Shown here: positions 17,539 to 27,158 of the stretch, piece after piece
Layout of the letters: each line of letters opens with the position of its first letter
How positions within the stretch are numbered: position 1 is the first letter of the stretch
From: Promethearchaeota archaeon
Lineage (GTDB): Archaea > Asgardarchaeota > Lokiarchaeia > Sigyniarchaeales > SOKP01
DNA length: 64,000 bases
Direction of reading: 5' to 3'
NCBI GenBank assembly: GCA_029838195.1
Contig: JALGVJ010000003.1
Location: 128,678 to 192,677, forward strand
The notes under the pieces: model-generated
Databases searched by the model: none
What the model was told of the DNA's origin: nothing
The model's input: the letters and a program-made list of their open reading frames with translations, nothing else
Translations under genes and position numbers: made by a program

Positions 17539-20500
17539 TTATTGAGTTGAAATTATTTTTGAAATTAATTTTGGAAAATCACGCCATTGATTAAGGGTAA
17601 GTAATACTCCATTTACCTTTTTTACCATTTCTTGAGCCATGACAGGAGAATAATCAAACTTTGGTACGACCATGACAAATTTTACATCTTTCTCTTTTAT
17701 TTTTTCTAATTCCTCCAAGCTCTCCTCAAAATCGAACACGTCGGCGTCCGTAAAAAGAACATTTATTCTATATTTCGAGCGTGCTTTTTTTTCAAATTGA
17801 TTATTTGCCCATTCTAAAGCCGAACGAATACATGTCCCCCCTCTAGCTTCTATATCTAGCAATTCATCCACTAAATCTTCTAATTCAACATTTTCATCCA
17901 GATCTTTAAGTTTATGGGTATTAGATTCAAAAAACGTGAGTGCTAATTCTTCCGGTTTAAAAGCATAAACTAACATGGTTGCACATAAAGCCATTTGGGC
18001 TAGTTTTTCCCCGGTCATGCTCCCGCTTATATCTAATTCCAGCACGAGACATCTTAACCCTTGAGATGTTTTCGAAACAAGAAAATCTTCATCACTAATC
18101 ATTTCAATTGTTTTCCCGGATTCTAAAAGCGAGCTAATGGTCTCTTCTAAGTCAATTAATTCGAAATCATCCCCTAAGGAATAGGGAATGACAGTGTTTT
18201 CAACTATAGGTCCGGCATTTGCGGTGCCGATCAAAGAATTTGCTGAACGTAACCCTAAATCAATCATGATTTGTTTGATGATCTGTTTCAATTTCAATTT
18301 AATCTTAGAAGAAATGTTATGGCGAGAAAAAAACCATTGTTCTAACAAATCCAACCCGTTACCTGCTCCCAATGAAGATAAGACCATCTCTAAAGCATCA
18401 TCTCCCATTTTTTGTACAGAATTAAATACATCGGATAAAGATTTTTCACACAGACAAGTAATAGCATCAAAATTTGGTTTGCCATTACTGGTTCCTTTCA
18501 AAGCAATTTGCAGAACCTCCTCTACTTGTTGAGAACTTAAATCTAATTGATTCAAGCTATCTTTATAAAGTGGATAACCTTTAGGCATGTTTTTTTTTAC
18601 TAAAGCTTTAAAATAGTTAAATTTTGATTCGATTAAATTTAAAATGTCCTCTTCAGCCATTCCTAACATTCGTCCTCTCTTAATGATTGAATCTGGATTG
18701 GGAGGAAAATTTACATCTCTAAAACTTTTTACGATAGTTCTTAAAAGTTCCGGAGTTGGCACGACATTAATGGTTTTATCTATAATTTCTGCGATTTCAT
18801 GTTCAAGTTGTAATCTACAAGTTAAATCAGGACAATTGGTCCGATTCGAAATGAATTGATCCGCTAGCATTTTAAGTGAAATGCATTTATTTTTCGCATC
18901 ATGAGAAGTCGTGTTAATTTCATTCATGTCTCTTTCAATTAATTCGTGCATCAACTTGCGCCAAGCTGGTGATTTGACCGGAGATTTTATTAATTCTTGC
19001 TTAATTTCCTCGGTTTGATTATTGACCGAAAAGGTATTAAGGTTATTTAGTATCGTGTTAAGATAAGATTCCGTATAATTTCCTCCAAAATATCTATCTA
19101 AATTTTGACAATCATGATACACGTCCTTAAAAGGGAGATCCATGCTGTTCTCGATTACCTGATTTATTTCTTCGTCATCAAATTCAAAATGTCTTCCTAG
19201 AGTAGTAGCTGCATTAAATAAATCATGGACCGTTCTATTTTGCTCAAGTAACGTGTTTCCTATTATATCTTTCAATTCTCTTTTAGTTTGCTCGTCCATG
19301 AGATCTGATTTTAAAAAGAAGTCCATATCTTGAATTGTTCCGTTAAAATCCTTACGCATTGATTTCTCCATGCTATTTAAAAATTGATCTTTATTTGCAA
19401 TAGGGTTCTCCTTTTTCTTGTTTAAAATATCTTTTTGAGCTTCAATTGCATCGATTAATTTTTCATTTTTTTCTAATTCTTTCTGTAATCTTCTTTTTTC
19501 TTGCTCTTTCTCTACTTTTGAATATAAATATTCTATATTTTCTTTTTCTTTTTTTTTCCAGGAGAGAAATCGATCCAGAAAATTCATGGTTTCATCCAAT
19601 TGAGATTTTTCCGTAAACATTGCCTCATTTTCTCCAAGTCTCTTGGCGAAAAAAATTAAGTTATCGAGTTCCTCTATGTCTTCAAGTCCCATTGCACCGG
19701 TCAATTGAGAATCTTTTATAGATTTATCAGATTTAGGTGGAGGTTGGGTCTTTACATTTGAAAGATTTTCAATAATAGTATCCAAGAGGTCAGTAAATTC
19801 CTTTTTTTCATCATCACGCCATAATTCCTCCTGTTCTTTTTGAGCAATCCGTGCAAGTAATTTTTCCCGGTTAATTTGAGAGTTTTCAATGATTTCTTGT
19901 AACATGTTTAAATTTTTAGCATCCAACACGTCCGAAGGTTCTAAATGATTGATTTTTTCTGATAAAAGCTTCCTGGCCATGCTGACTAACGAATCGAGAT
20001 CTTTTATTTTTTGAACATCTAAATCTCCATGGTTTTGTATGATGTCTAAAGCCGTTTTATATGGTTCTTTCTCTAAATCATTCGCATGGGTTTCAAATAT
20101 GTTATTATCTATTATGCTCTCCACCTTCTCTATATCAAAATCTACTAATTCTTCTTGATATTGTCTCAAAAATTCAAGATCGTCGAAAATATCCTCCAAT
20201 TCATCATAATTTTCATTTAAATCACTCAATAAATCTACTGCTTTTTCTCCAAAAAATAAATTAGATAGAAATGCATCACCTCCCCGTCCCTTCTCGTCCC
20301 TGTCTGAATAAGATAATAATTGAGTCGCTATTCTTCTAGCTAAGGCCTGATTCTCTAATGGACTTGTTACTACGGCAATTTCAATGAAATCTTCAACCTT
20401 ACATGACCCCTTATTTAGAAATCTTGCTATTATCAGCGAACAAATAGCAATTGCTTGTCTAATGGATGGTTTATATAAACATTTTTCATGGTTTCTCAGA

Positions 20501-20553
20501 GCCGTGATAAATTTTAATGCAAACCAAGTCGGATTCATGGGAAATAGAATCAT
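17539..20553 (-). CDS. Giant VWA-domain protein (CoxE/YehP-like), MoxR partner
   Basis: A 1004-residue cytoplasmic protein. The C-terminal ~170 residues are a von Willebrand A domain with an intact MIDAS: D841-I-S843-G-S845, T907 in GGTCI and D936 in FTDAD. The long N-terminal part is alpha-helical and acidic with coiled-coil stretches (for example around 335-380). VWA proteins pair with MoxR AAA+ ATPases, which are thought to insert metals or remodel partner complexes. The start ATG at 20553 has a GGTGAGG sequence a few bases upstream; an ATG five codons in is an alternative. Middle gene of the operon, 20 bases after the ATPase gene. Confidence 0.88.
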   Translation of the reverse strand: MILFPMNPTWFALKFITALRNHEKCLYKPSIRQAIAICSLIIARFLNKGSCKVEDFIEIAVVTSPLENQALARRIATQLLSYSDRDEKGRGGDAFLSNLFFGEKAVDLLSDLNENYDELEDIFDDLEFLRQYQEELVDFDIEKVESIIDNNIFETHANDLEKEPYKTALDIIQNHGDLDVQKIKDLDSLVSMARKLLSEKINHLEPSDVLDAKNLNMLQEIIENSQINREKLLARIAQKEQEELWRDDEKKEFTDLLDTIIENLSNVKTQPPPKSDKSIKDSQLTGAMGLEDIEELDNLIFFAKRLGENEAMFTEKSQLDETMNFLDRFLSWKKKEKENIEYLYSKVEKEQEKRRLQKELEKNEKLIDAIEAQKDILNKKKENPIANKDQFLNSMEKSMRKDFNGTIQDMDFFLKSDLMDEQTKRELKDIIGNTLLEQNRTVHDLFNAATTLGRHFEFDDEEINQVIENSMDLPFKDVYHDCQNLDRYFGGNYTESYLNTILNNLNTFSVNNQTEEIKQELIKSPVKSPAWRKLMHELIERDMNEINTTSHDAKNKCISLKMLADQFISNRTNCPDLTCRLQLEHEIAEIIDKTINVVPTPELLRTIVKSFRDVNFPPNPDSIIKRGRMLGMAEEDILNLIESKFNYFKALVKKNMPKGYPLYKDSLNQLDLSSQQVEEVLQIALKGTSNGKPNFDAITCLCEKSLSDVFNSVQKMGDDALEMVLSSLGAGNGLDLLEQWFFSRHNISSKIKLKLKQIIKQIMIDLGLRSANSLIGTANAGPIVENTVIPYSLGDDFELIDLEETISSLLESGKTIEMISDEDFLVSKTSQGLRCLVLELDISGSMTGEKLAQMALCATMLVYAFKPEELALTFFESNTHKLKDLDENVELEDLVDELLDIEARGGTCIRSALEWANNQFEKKARSKYRINVLFTDADVFDFEESLEELEKIKEKDVKFVMVVPKFDYSPVMAQEMVKKVNGVLLTLNQWRDFPKLISKIISTQ

Positions 20554-20573
20554 GGCCCATTCCTCACCTCTAT

Positions 20574-21689
20574 TTAAGCTCCTCCCCCTATTACTTGAGA
20601 AACAATGTTTTTAGTGACGTCCTCTATTTTTATACCCGGTTTTGGTTGGATAGCTCCTTGAAGAACTATGGGCACAATTGTCCGCAAGATAGAGTGAGGG
20701 TCAGCCTTTTTTTCTTTCATTTTTATGATACCCGTTAATCGAGCCATGGCAATTCCCGCTCTAAGACTCGCCGGAACTTGAACTTGATGATGAGTACGCG
20801 TGCTGTGAATTATTAAATAAATCATTTCTAAGGCACTTTCATCGATTTGAAAATAGGGATTGTTATGTTCAATGATTTCCAATTCTGTTTTTTTATCGGG
20901 ATAATCTAATTCTATCCAAACATTAAATCTATCCTTTAGAGCTTCGCCAAGACGATGTGTACCTGCCAATTCCGAGGGATTCATAGACCCGATGAAAAAA
21001 AAACCGGGGGATGCTTTGATTCGTCCTAAATGAGGAACAGCCACGGTTTTTTCTTCTAAAGGCTCTAATAATGAATTTTGCGTATATTCCGTAGCCCGGT
21101 TAATTTCATTTGCTAAAAAAACCCCTCCGTATAACATTGCTTTAAGTAGTGGTCCTGGATTAAATGCTTCAAATGAAAACCCTTTTTGAATCGTGACAGC
21201 AGGATTAAAACTTCCAATTAAATGAGCCGGTTTAGTGGATTCATCAAATGTAATCCATTCAAAAGAATTATTTCCTGTTAATTCAGCTCTTGCTTGTGCA
21301 TAATATCGGCATAAAGTGGTTTTTCCGATTCCTGGAGGTCCTACTAATACTGGATAGAGATTCCCCGCATCAGCTTCCGCTATGAGATTAAAAGCTTTTT
21401 TGTATTGACCGGATAATACAATTTCAATTTTTTCTTCTTTTAATGTTATCAAATTTTGTTTAAAAAGCTCTTCCAACGATTTGGAACTAGAGCCATTTAC
21501 TCCAGCTTGGAGGTATGGCGACTTCTTTAATAGTCTTAAAATATCATTAGATAATTTTTCTTTTGCCGATTGTTTAGCCCCTTTTTTAGGCAATTTTTTC
21601 CCGGATCCACGAGTTTTCGACGACCGAGAGGAAGAGGAGGTAGCTTTTTTAGATGTTCTGGATTTTTTTACAGGTGGTTTTTTTGCCAT
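20574..21689 (-). CDS. MoxR-family AAA+ ATPase
   Basis: A 371-residue AAA+ ATPase. After a basic, serine/lysine-rich tail of about 45 residues come the Walker A GPPGIGKTT (117-125), Walker B GVFLANEINRA (189-199), the sensor-1 GSMNPSE (N237) and an arginine-finger region LGEALKDRF (248-255). These match MoxR-type chaperone ATPases. It is the first gene of the operon followed by VWA and SWIM genes, so it very likely acts on, or with, the VWA protein. The basic N-terminal tail is unusual and could bind nucleic acid or membranes. Confidence 0.9.
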   Translation of the reverse strand: MAKKPPVKKSRTSKKATSSSSRSSKTRGSGKKLPKKGAKQSAKEKLSNDILRLLKKSPYLQAGVNGSSSKSLEELFKQNLITLKEEKIEIVLSGQYKKAFNLIAEADAGNLYPVLVGPPGIGKTTLCRYYAQARAELTGNNSFEWITFDESTKPAHLIGSFNPAVTIQKGFSFEAFNPGPLLKAMLYGGVFLANEINRATEYTQNSLLEPLEEKTVAVPHLGRIKASPGFFFIGSMNPSELAGTHRLGEALKDRFNVWIELDYPDKKTELEIIEHNNPYFQIDESALEMIYLIIHSTRTHHQVQVPASLRAGIAMARLTGIIKMKEKKADPHSILRTIVPIVLQGAIQPKPGIKIEDVTKNIVSQVIGGGA

Positions 21690-21913
21690 AAAACCTCATT
21701 TTTTTAATTTATTATTAGTAGATCATGAATAAATTATTTCTTAATTTTAAAAACCGCTTTAATTTTTGCCGCACTTATTAATACGAATCCTTCAATTAAT
21801 ATACAATATTATTTCTTAGATCTATGATTTTATTTAAATCTTTCGATAGAATGCATTATCTTCTTAAAAAATTTAAATCCATGAACATGAGAAGAATCGA
21901 GAAATTATATTTC

Positions 21914-22966
21914 TTAATAAATACAAATTTTAAATCCACAATATTTACATTCTCCCTTTAAATTTACGTGCATCTCATCAATTCCAAAAATTTTTCTTTT
22001 AATGACGATTTTGGAACATCTCGGACAAATAGTATTTTCATAAGACAAGTCGGGCACGTTTCCTAAATAAACGTGTTTTAATCCCGTATTTTTAGCAAGA
22101 GTATATAATTTTTTTAATAATTCTATAGAAGTGGGTTTATTAAATCCATGATCCCAACTTTTATAATGAGGATAAAATCTGGTTATATGGAATGGAGTAT
22201 ACTCTCCAAGCTCGGAATAGATTCGGGAAGCAATAGATTCAATCGTTGGACTATCGGAATTTAAATTCTCTATAACGAGAGTAGTTATTTCCACATGGAT
22301 CCCTAATTCTTTAGCAATACGTGCATTTCTCCACACTTTTTCAACATCTGCTCCGCAATATTTCCTTACAACTTCAGCATTTCCTTTAACATCAATGTTA
22401 ATGGCATCTAACCCCGCTCTTGCTAATTCCTTTAGCACGTCCTCTGTCATGTAGCCATTTGAGACATATGTATTATATAACCCATGTTTTTTAGCTAACC
22501 TAAATAATTCCAATGAATACTCAAGAAGTAAAGTAGGCTCATTGAAGGAAATTGAAGTTCCTTGACAATTATTACGGAGAGCAAGTTTAATGAGATCTTC
22601 AACCGAGAGATAATGAGATGATCTTTTAATTAATAACGGAATTGGGTCTCTAGGATGAGAGAGATGATGGTTTTGACACCAAAAACAATCAAAATTGCAT
22701 CCATATGTCCCTATAGTTAAAGCAATAGTTCCGGGGTGAAAATGAAATAATGGTTTTTTCTCTATGGGATTAAAAGAAATAGCAGGAATGCACCCATATA
22801 CGATGCTAAATATCTTTCCTTCTTTATTTATCCTGGTTTTACAACAACCAAGATTATTAGGAATAATCACGCATTTTCTTTCGCACGTAAGACATTGAGC
22901 ATTATTATTTTTTAATCTTTTTTGAAATCGCCCTTTTTTATAATATTTTGGATTAATTTCAATCAT
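21914..22966 (-). CDS. amrS: AmmeMemoRadiSam system radical SAM enzyme
   Basis: A 350-residue radical SAM protein of the PflA-like AmmeMemoRadiSam branch. An N-terminal cysteine-rich knob (C25, C28, C32, C41, C42) is followed by GTYGCNFDCFWCQNH with the SAM-cluster cysteines C90, C94 and C97. A C-terminal zinc-like site (CPRC ... CKYCGF) is present. The other members of the AmmeMemoRadiSam set, AMMECR1 and Memo, are not in this window. The chemistry of this system is not established. Confidence 0.88.
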   Translation of the reverse strand: MIEINPKYYKKGRFQKRLKNNNAQCLTCERKCVIIPNNLGCCKTRINKEGKIFSIVYGCIPAISFNPIEKKPLFHFHPGTIALTIGTYGCNFDCFWCQNHHLSHPRDPIPLLIKRSSHYLSVEDLIKLALRNNCQGTSISFNEPTLLLEYSLELFRLAKKHGLYNTYVSNGYMTEDVLKELARAGLDAINIDVKGNAEVVRKYCGADVEKVWRNARIAKELGIHVEITTLVIENLNSDSPTIESIASRIYSELGEYTPFHITRFYPHYKSWDHGFNKPTSIELLKKLYTLAKNTGLKHVYLGNVPDLSYENTICPRCSKIVIKRKIFGIDEMHVNLKGECKYCGFKICIY

Positions 22967-23248
22967 AGCTACTGATATTAGAAAAAAATCTTTCTTTAAT
23001 TTTTATGGCATGATAAAGTTAATTAGATTTAAATAAAAACATGAGCTTCTTCATGAATTTAAAAAGATAATAGATTGGATAATAGAAAAAAAATATAATC
23101 ATGCTGAACATATAAGTGATAGGTCATGTCTTTTATTTTATTTAATCCATTTCTTATTCAGCCCTCATCCTTACCTTGTATTATTTAATATAACGGGCTG
23201 AGTTCTACATGGTTTAAGATATGGGGTGTTAATATTTTTAAATTCAAA

Positions 23249-23980
23249 TCATTCATGTTGAGGAACAATCAATTCTATAGCGTATTTTTTTAATAGAGTT
23301 AAAACATCTTCTTTAATTTTCTCTGCAATTTTAAAACAAATGAAAAATCGCTGAAATTCCATATTATAAGTTTTCTCAAGAAATTGAATTTTCTTAATGA
23401 AAGTTCGAATTTTATCTAATTCCGTGATTTTAAGGGTAGCTTCTCCAATTATATTAGGATTGATATGGAAAATATCGATTTCGACATCCTCCGTGTCAGG
23501 ATGCACGAAATGTTCTTTGTCCGTAAAATGCTGTCTTATTTGTAAATCTACATTTAAACCTCTATTTTTAAATTCACGTTTTACAATTGAATACCCCATC
23601 CCTTCTACTACATCAGAATATCCTATATCAATCGCATCAAATCGCTCGTATACTCTATCAAATCGATCGTCCATCTGTTTTTGCATGGCATTGAATCGGT
23701 CATCCATTTGTTTTTGCATGGCATTGAATCGGTCGTCCATCTGTTTTTGCATGGCATTGAATCGGTCGTCCATCTGTTTTTGCATGGCATTGAATCGGTC
23801 GTCCATCTGTTTTTGTATGGCATTGAATCGCTCGTCTATTCTTTCCATAGCATCGAGAAACTCATCTCTAGTAAGAAAATTTTCCTTCAGATATTTAATT
23901 TGAATAGCTTTTACTTTTTCTTCTATTTTAGATTCAATTATATTTTCAATTTCTTTAATTAAATGCGGATCGATGGTCAT
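23249..23980 (-). CDS. Coiled-coil protein with 11-residue repeats and PD-(D/E)XK-like C-terminus
   Basis: A 243-residue protein. Residues about 50-115 are a run of the hendecad MQKQMDDRFNA, five nearly identical copies encoded by 33-bp DNA repeats, predicted to form a long parallel coiled coil. The C-terminal domain (about 120-243) resembles archaeal restriction-like nuclease-fold proteins: VEIDIFHINPNIIGEATLK has D169 and E180 in the right places, but the expected E-x-K lysine reads threonine. It may be an inactive nuclease fold or a DNA-binding protein. Repeat number is expected to vary between strains. Confidence 0.75.
   Translation of the reverse strand: MTIDPHLIKEIENIIESKIEEKVKAIQIKYLKENFLTRDEFLDAMERIDERFNAIQKQMDDRFNAMQKQMDDRFNAMQKQMDDRFNAMQKQMDDRFNAMQKQMDDRFDRVYERFDAIDIGYSDVVEGMGYSIVKREFKNRGLNVDLQIRQHFTDKEHFVHPDTEDVEIDIFHINPNIIGEATLKITELDKIRTFIKKIQFLEKTYNMEFQRFFICFKIAEKIKEDVLTLLKKYAIELIVPQHE
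23671..23835. repeat. Five tandem 33-bp repeats inside a coding region
   Basis: Five consecutive 33-base units with consensus beginning CCATCTGTTTTTGCATGGCA and at most a few substitutions per unit (units start at 23671, 23704, 23737, 23770, 23803). They preserve the reading frame of the minus-strand gene and encode an 11-residue coiled-coil repeat. Confidence 0.9.
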
Positions 23981-24225
23981 GCTAAAATTTATATTTTTTT
24001 CTAAGCATTATATATCTTTCTAATAATTTATATTTAAGCTTCCCGTGAAAATTTATTTTCTTTAGTAAAAATGGGGTTGTAAATTTTTATAAATTCCTTA
24101 TAATTTTCATGGAATTATTCTTAGCTTTATTTTTAAGCTGGAGAAGGAATGAATAGAATTATTGAGAGAAAATAAAATAAGATTGCATGTTTTAATTCTA
24201 AAAATTTATAATTTTAAGAGAAATA

Positions 24226-25590
24226 TCATCTCGATTTCATGAGAGGCATGAAACATTGAAAAATTCTTGCATACATCGCTCTAATCACGGTTGAATTAAA
24301 AAGAATTCTAATTGCTTTCAATAAGAAGTAATGATTTCTCGGGAAGAACGTTGTTCGCTTTTTATCATAGGTTATTTTTTTAATATAAAATTTCTTTTGA
24401 AACAAGGAAATTATCAGTTGATACGTGATAATTGCTATAATATCCCACGCCCTTTTCACATGGGCTTCCGGATAGGGTAATTCTTCTCCCATGGCTAGTC
24501 GAACGACCTCTACAACATGATATATATCAATTTTACTTCTCAATAATTCCCTAGTTGCCCATAATAAATACAAGCATCCTCCACAATAAGATATCAATGC
24601 TCGTGCTCCTGTTTCTTCTGCTTCCTTGAATTTTTTTGTCCCCTCCGAAATTATATCAAAAGGAATGGCAATATTTTTTACCCAGGACGCACCCGCTCCA
24701 AAGCCGCAACATAATGAATCTTTTCGATTATGCTCCATCTCTACAATTTCACATCCACATTTTTCTACGATTTTTCTTGGAGGCTCCCAATATTTTCCTT
24801 CAATTGCTTTTGAATAACAGTTATCATGTATTGTTACCTTGAAATTTAATTTCTTCTTAATGGGTATTTCATTTAAATTCAATTTCTCCAATAACCATTC
24901 ATCGAGATTTTTAAAATGTTGCTCATGTATCACACCCATTTCTTTTGGATGTACTTCATTGAAAATGTATTCTACCGCATCTAACGTTGCAACCACTTCT
25001 TTTACGCCCCATTGATCAAAATCATTTTTGGTTCTACGCGCAATCTTTTGAACCACATCTAAATAACCGCCTTGATATAAATATGCCCCTCCCTCCCATT
25101 GATCAATTCTGTCAATGGGTTTAAAATATGATAATAATTGGCTTCCACCAAGAACAAAAGGAAATAAATGAGTATAATTTCCCACTAATAAAATTTTATC
25201 CCCTGGTTTTGGCACGTAGTTCATCCACTCATGAATCCATTTTCGCTCTTGGGGAGAGAGAAACACATTAAGTAATTGCCAAATATTCGGGGTTTCCGTG
25301 GGGCAAACAAACCGATATAACGGAGGCGCTCCTCGCTTATAATATAAATCATTCCAGCGTTCTAATATTAATTGATAAGGATTCGCTCCTTTTGGACAGT
25401 AAAGATTGCATGAAAAACAAGTATTGCATTTGTATAAAGCTAACTTAGACTCTTTTCCTTCAATTAATCGAGAAATTTCCTCTTTTGCTTCTTCCAAAGG
25501 TAACTGTAAAACGGGACATTTATGAAGGCAAATCCCACACTCATCGCATGCTTCTTTCTTAAAAGCTGAAATTCTTTTTATCTTGCTCAT
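24226..25590 (-). CDS. HdrD/GlpC-like Fe-S protein, first CCG domain without cysteines
   Basis: About 454 residues from the ATG at 25590 (a TTG nine bases upstream is the alternative; the AGGAGG at 25604-25609 sits 4 bases from the TTG and 13 from the ATG). Numbered from the TTG, two ferredoxin clusters (C18/21/24/28 and C58/61/64/68) are followed by a CCG-like region at about 139-210 that has lost all cysteines, and a second CCG domain with C261, C297, C298, C339 and C342. Such proteins reduce disulfides or pass electrons to membrane or flavin partners. Pairs with the paralogue upstream. Confidence 0.82.
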   Translation of the reverse strand: MSKIKRISAFKKEACDECGICLHKCPVLQLPLEEAKEEISRLIEGKESKLALYKCNTCFSCNLYCPKGANPYQLILERWNDLYYKRGAPPLYRFVCPTETPNIWQLLNVFLSPQERKWIHEWMNYVPKPGDKILLVGNYTHLFPFVLGGSQLLSYFKPIDRIDQWEGGAYLYQGGYLDVVQKIARRTKNDFDQWGVKEVVATLDAVEYIFNEVHPKEMGVIHEQHFKNLDEWLLEKLNLNEIPIKKKLNFKVTIHDNCYSKAIEGKYWEPPRKIVEKCGCEIVEMEHNRKDSLCCGFGAGASWVKNIAIPFDIISEGTKKFKEAEETGARALISYCGGCLYLLWATRELLRSKIDIYHVVEVVRLAMGEELPYPEAHVKRAWDIIAIITYQLIISLFQKKFYIKKITYDKKRTTFFPRNHYFLLKAIRILFNSTVIRAMYARIFQCFMPLMKSR

Positions 25591-25644
25591 TTTAAACAAA
25601 AATCCTCCTTTAATTATTTGATATTAAATTGCAATTAAAATTAT

Positions 25645-26919
25645 TCAATAAGCAATATCATACGAAGGGGGATCCTCTGCTATATCGGCAATCTTAATTT
25701 TTTTTAAGGACAATAGCTTAGGCATTTGTTTTTTAATGATTCCCCAGAAAAAGTGTGATGCTCGTTGTTTTTTTGCCTTTTCTGTTAAAGAAGGCTCTTC
25801 TCCCATCGCTTTTTGAATTAATTCATTAATGTGGAAAATTTTCATTTTCTTTCCCATTATTAATTTTTGAACCGTCGTTAAAGTGGCCAAACATCCGGCG
25901 CAATACACGCAAATTGCATCTGCTTTAGTCTCTTTGAACTCTCTAAGATTTCTCATTCCTGATTGAATTAATGAAAGTGGATGGTAAGCAGAGTTTACGG
26001 AAAATCCACCCCCAATACCACAACAACGCATGTTTTCTCGGCATGCTTTAGTTTCTATCACCTTTACTCCTAGGTGATTCAGGATTTTTCGGGGCAAATC
26101 CATGTATTCATCACCGAACATTTTAGCATAGCAAGATTCTTGAATAGTAACTTTCATATCAAGTTTCTCCTTTATTTTCACTTCTCCTCTTTCGATTTTT
26201 TCCCAAATATATTGTATATAAGATTTTATTGAGTCAAATTTGTAGGTGAGTCCATAGTGCGGTAGAACGTTTTTAAAAACATTTGTTCCAGCCGTGCACA
26301 TGACAATCAAATTTTTGGGCTTTAAAGTATTAAACCATTTATCCAATCTCTTAGTTATTTGAAATAATTTATCTGCATATCCCGTTCTAAATAATGTTTC
26401 ACCGCAACAATATTCTAACCGGCCTCTAATGTCTAAATCTTGAAAAATGGAAAGTTGCGTGAGCTCAGGAAACGTGATGACATTACAGCCCGGATAAGTC
26501 AATGTAACTCCTTTCAAGGGAGTCAACGCAGCCCATTTTTTAACTAACTCTTTCATACTTTCAGGTAATTTATCTATAACATGCGTGCGAAAGTTAGGAT
26601 AATGGGGATATAAGGTCATGAAATATTCTCCTCTCTTTTTGAGCCCTTCTTCTTGATATTGTTCGTACCATCTCTTCAAAATTAAACTGGCCGGACGAGC
26701 ATTTTCGGGGCAATAAAAATTACAACTAAAGCAGCTTTGGCATTTTTTCAACACGATTTCTGTTTTTTCCCCATTTATTAAACGATTAATTTCTTGAATT
26801 GATTTAGCAAGCGGCAAGTGCATTATAGGACAATCATGAAAACATAGGCCGCAGCGCGTGCAGGCTTTCTCATCAAATTCGGAGAAAAAATCAATATTTA
26901 CGGGTTTAATCTCGTTCAT
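25645..26919 (-). CDS. HdrD-like Fe-S protein with two CCG domains
   Basis: A 424-residue protein: two [4Fe-4S] ferredoxin motifs (C20/23/26/30 and C60/63/66/70), a first CCG domain (C145, C171-C172, C208) and a second one (C263, C299-C300, C340, C343). This is the architecture of HdrD/HdrB and GlpC-like subunits, which carry an active-site cluster for disulfide or quinone-type electron transfer. No membrane helix. It precedes its paralogue by 54 bases in the same direction, and the two may form a heterodimer. Electron donor and acceptor are unknown. Confidence 0.87.
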   Translation of the reverse strand: MNEIKPVNIDFFSEFDEKACTRCGLCFHDCPIMHLPLAKSIQEINRLINGEKTEIVLKKCQSCFSCNFYCPENARPASLILKRWYEQYQEEGLKKRGEYFMTLYPHYPNFRTHVIDKLPESMKELVKKWAALTPLKGVTLTYPGCNVITFPELTQLSIFQDLDIRGRLEYCCGETLFRTGYADKLFQITKRLDKWFNTLKPKNLIVMCTAGTNVFKNVLPHYGLTYKFDSIKSYIQYIWEKIERGEVKIKEKLDMKVTIQESCYAKMFGDEYMDLPRKILNHLGVKVIETKACRENMRCCGIGGGFSVNSAYHPLSLIQSGMRNLREFKETKADAICVYCAGCLATLTTVQKLIMGKKMKIFHINELIQKAMGEEPSLTEKAKKQRASHFFWGIIKKQMPKLLSLKKIKIADIAEDPPSYDIAY

Positions 26920-27158
26920 GGCATGTATTTTTTATTATATTATCCATTATTTTTTTTTATATTATATAATATTACTTTTCATGAATTTTAATCATTTCCA
27001 CCTTTCTAAATTCAAATTTTTTGAAATGCGTCATCAACCAGTAAGCAACCCCTCAAAATCAAAAGATTTTTTTCACGTCCAATAAATAATTTATTTGAAT
27101 ACTGTAAATATATTTGTTTTTTATTGAAAATAAAAATAAACACCCCTTCCCTTGAAAG

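Noticed and set aside
23671..23835. 33-bp repeats considered as a CRISPR array
   Set aside because: The units are directly adjacent without spacers and keep the reading frame of a coding gene, giving an 11-residue protein repeat.
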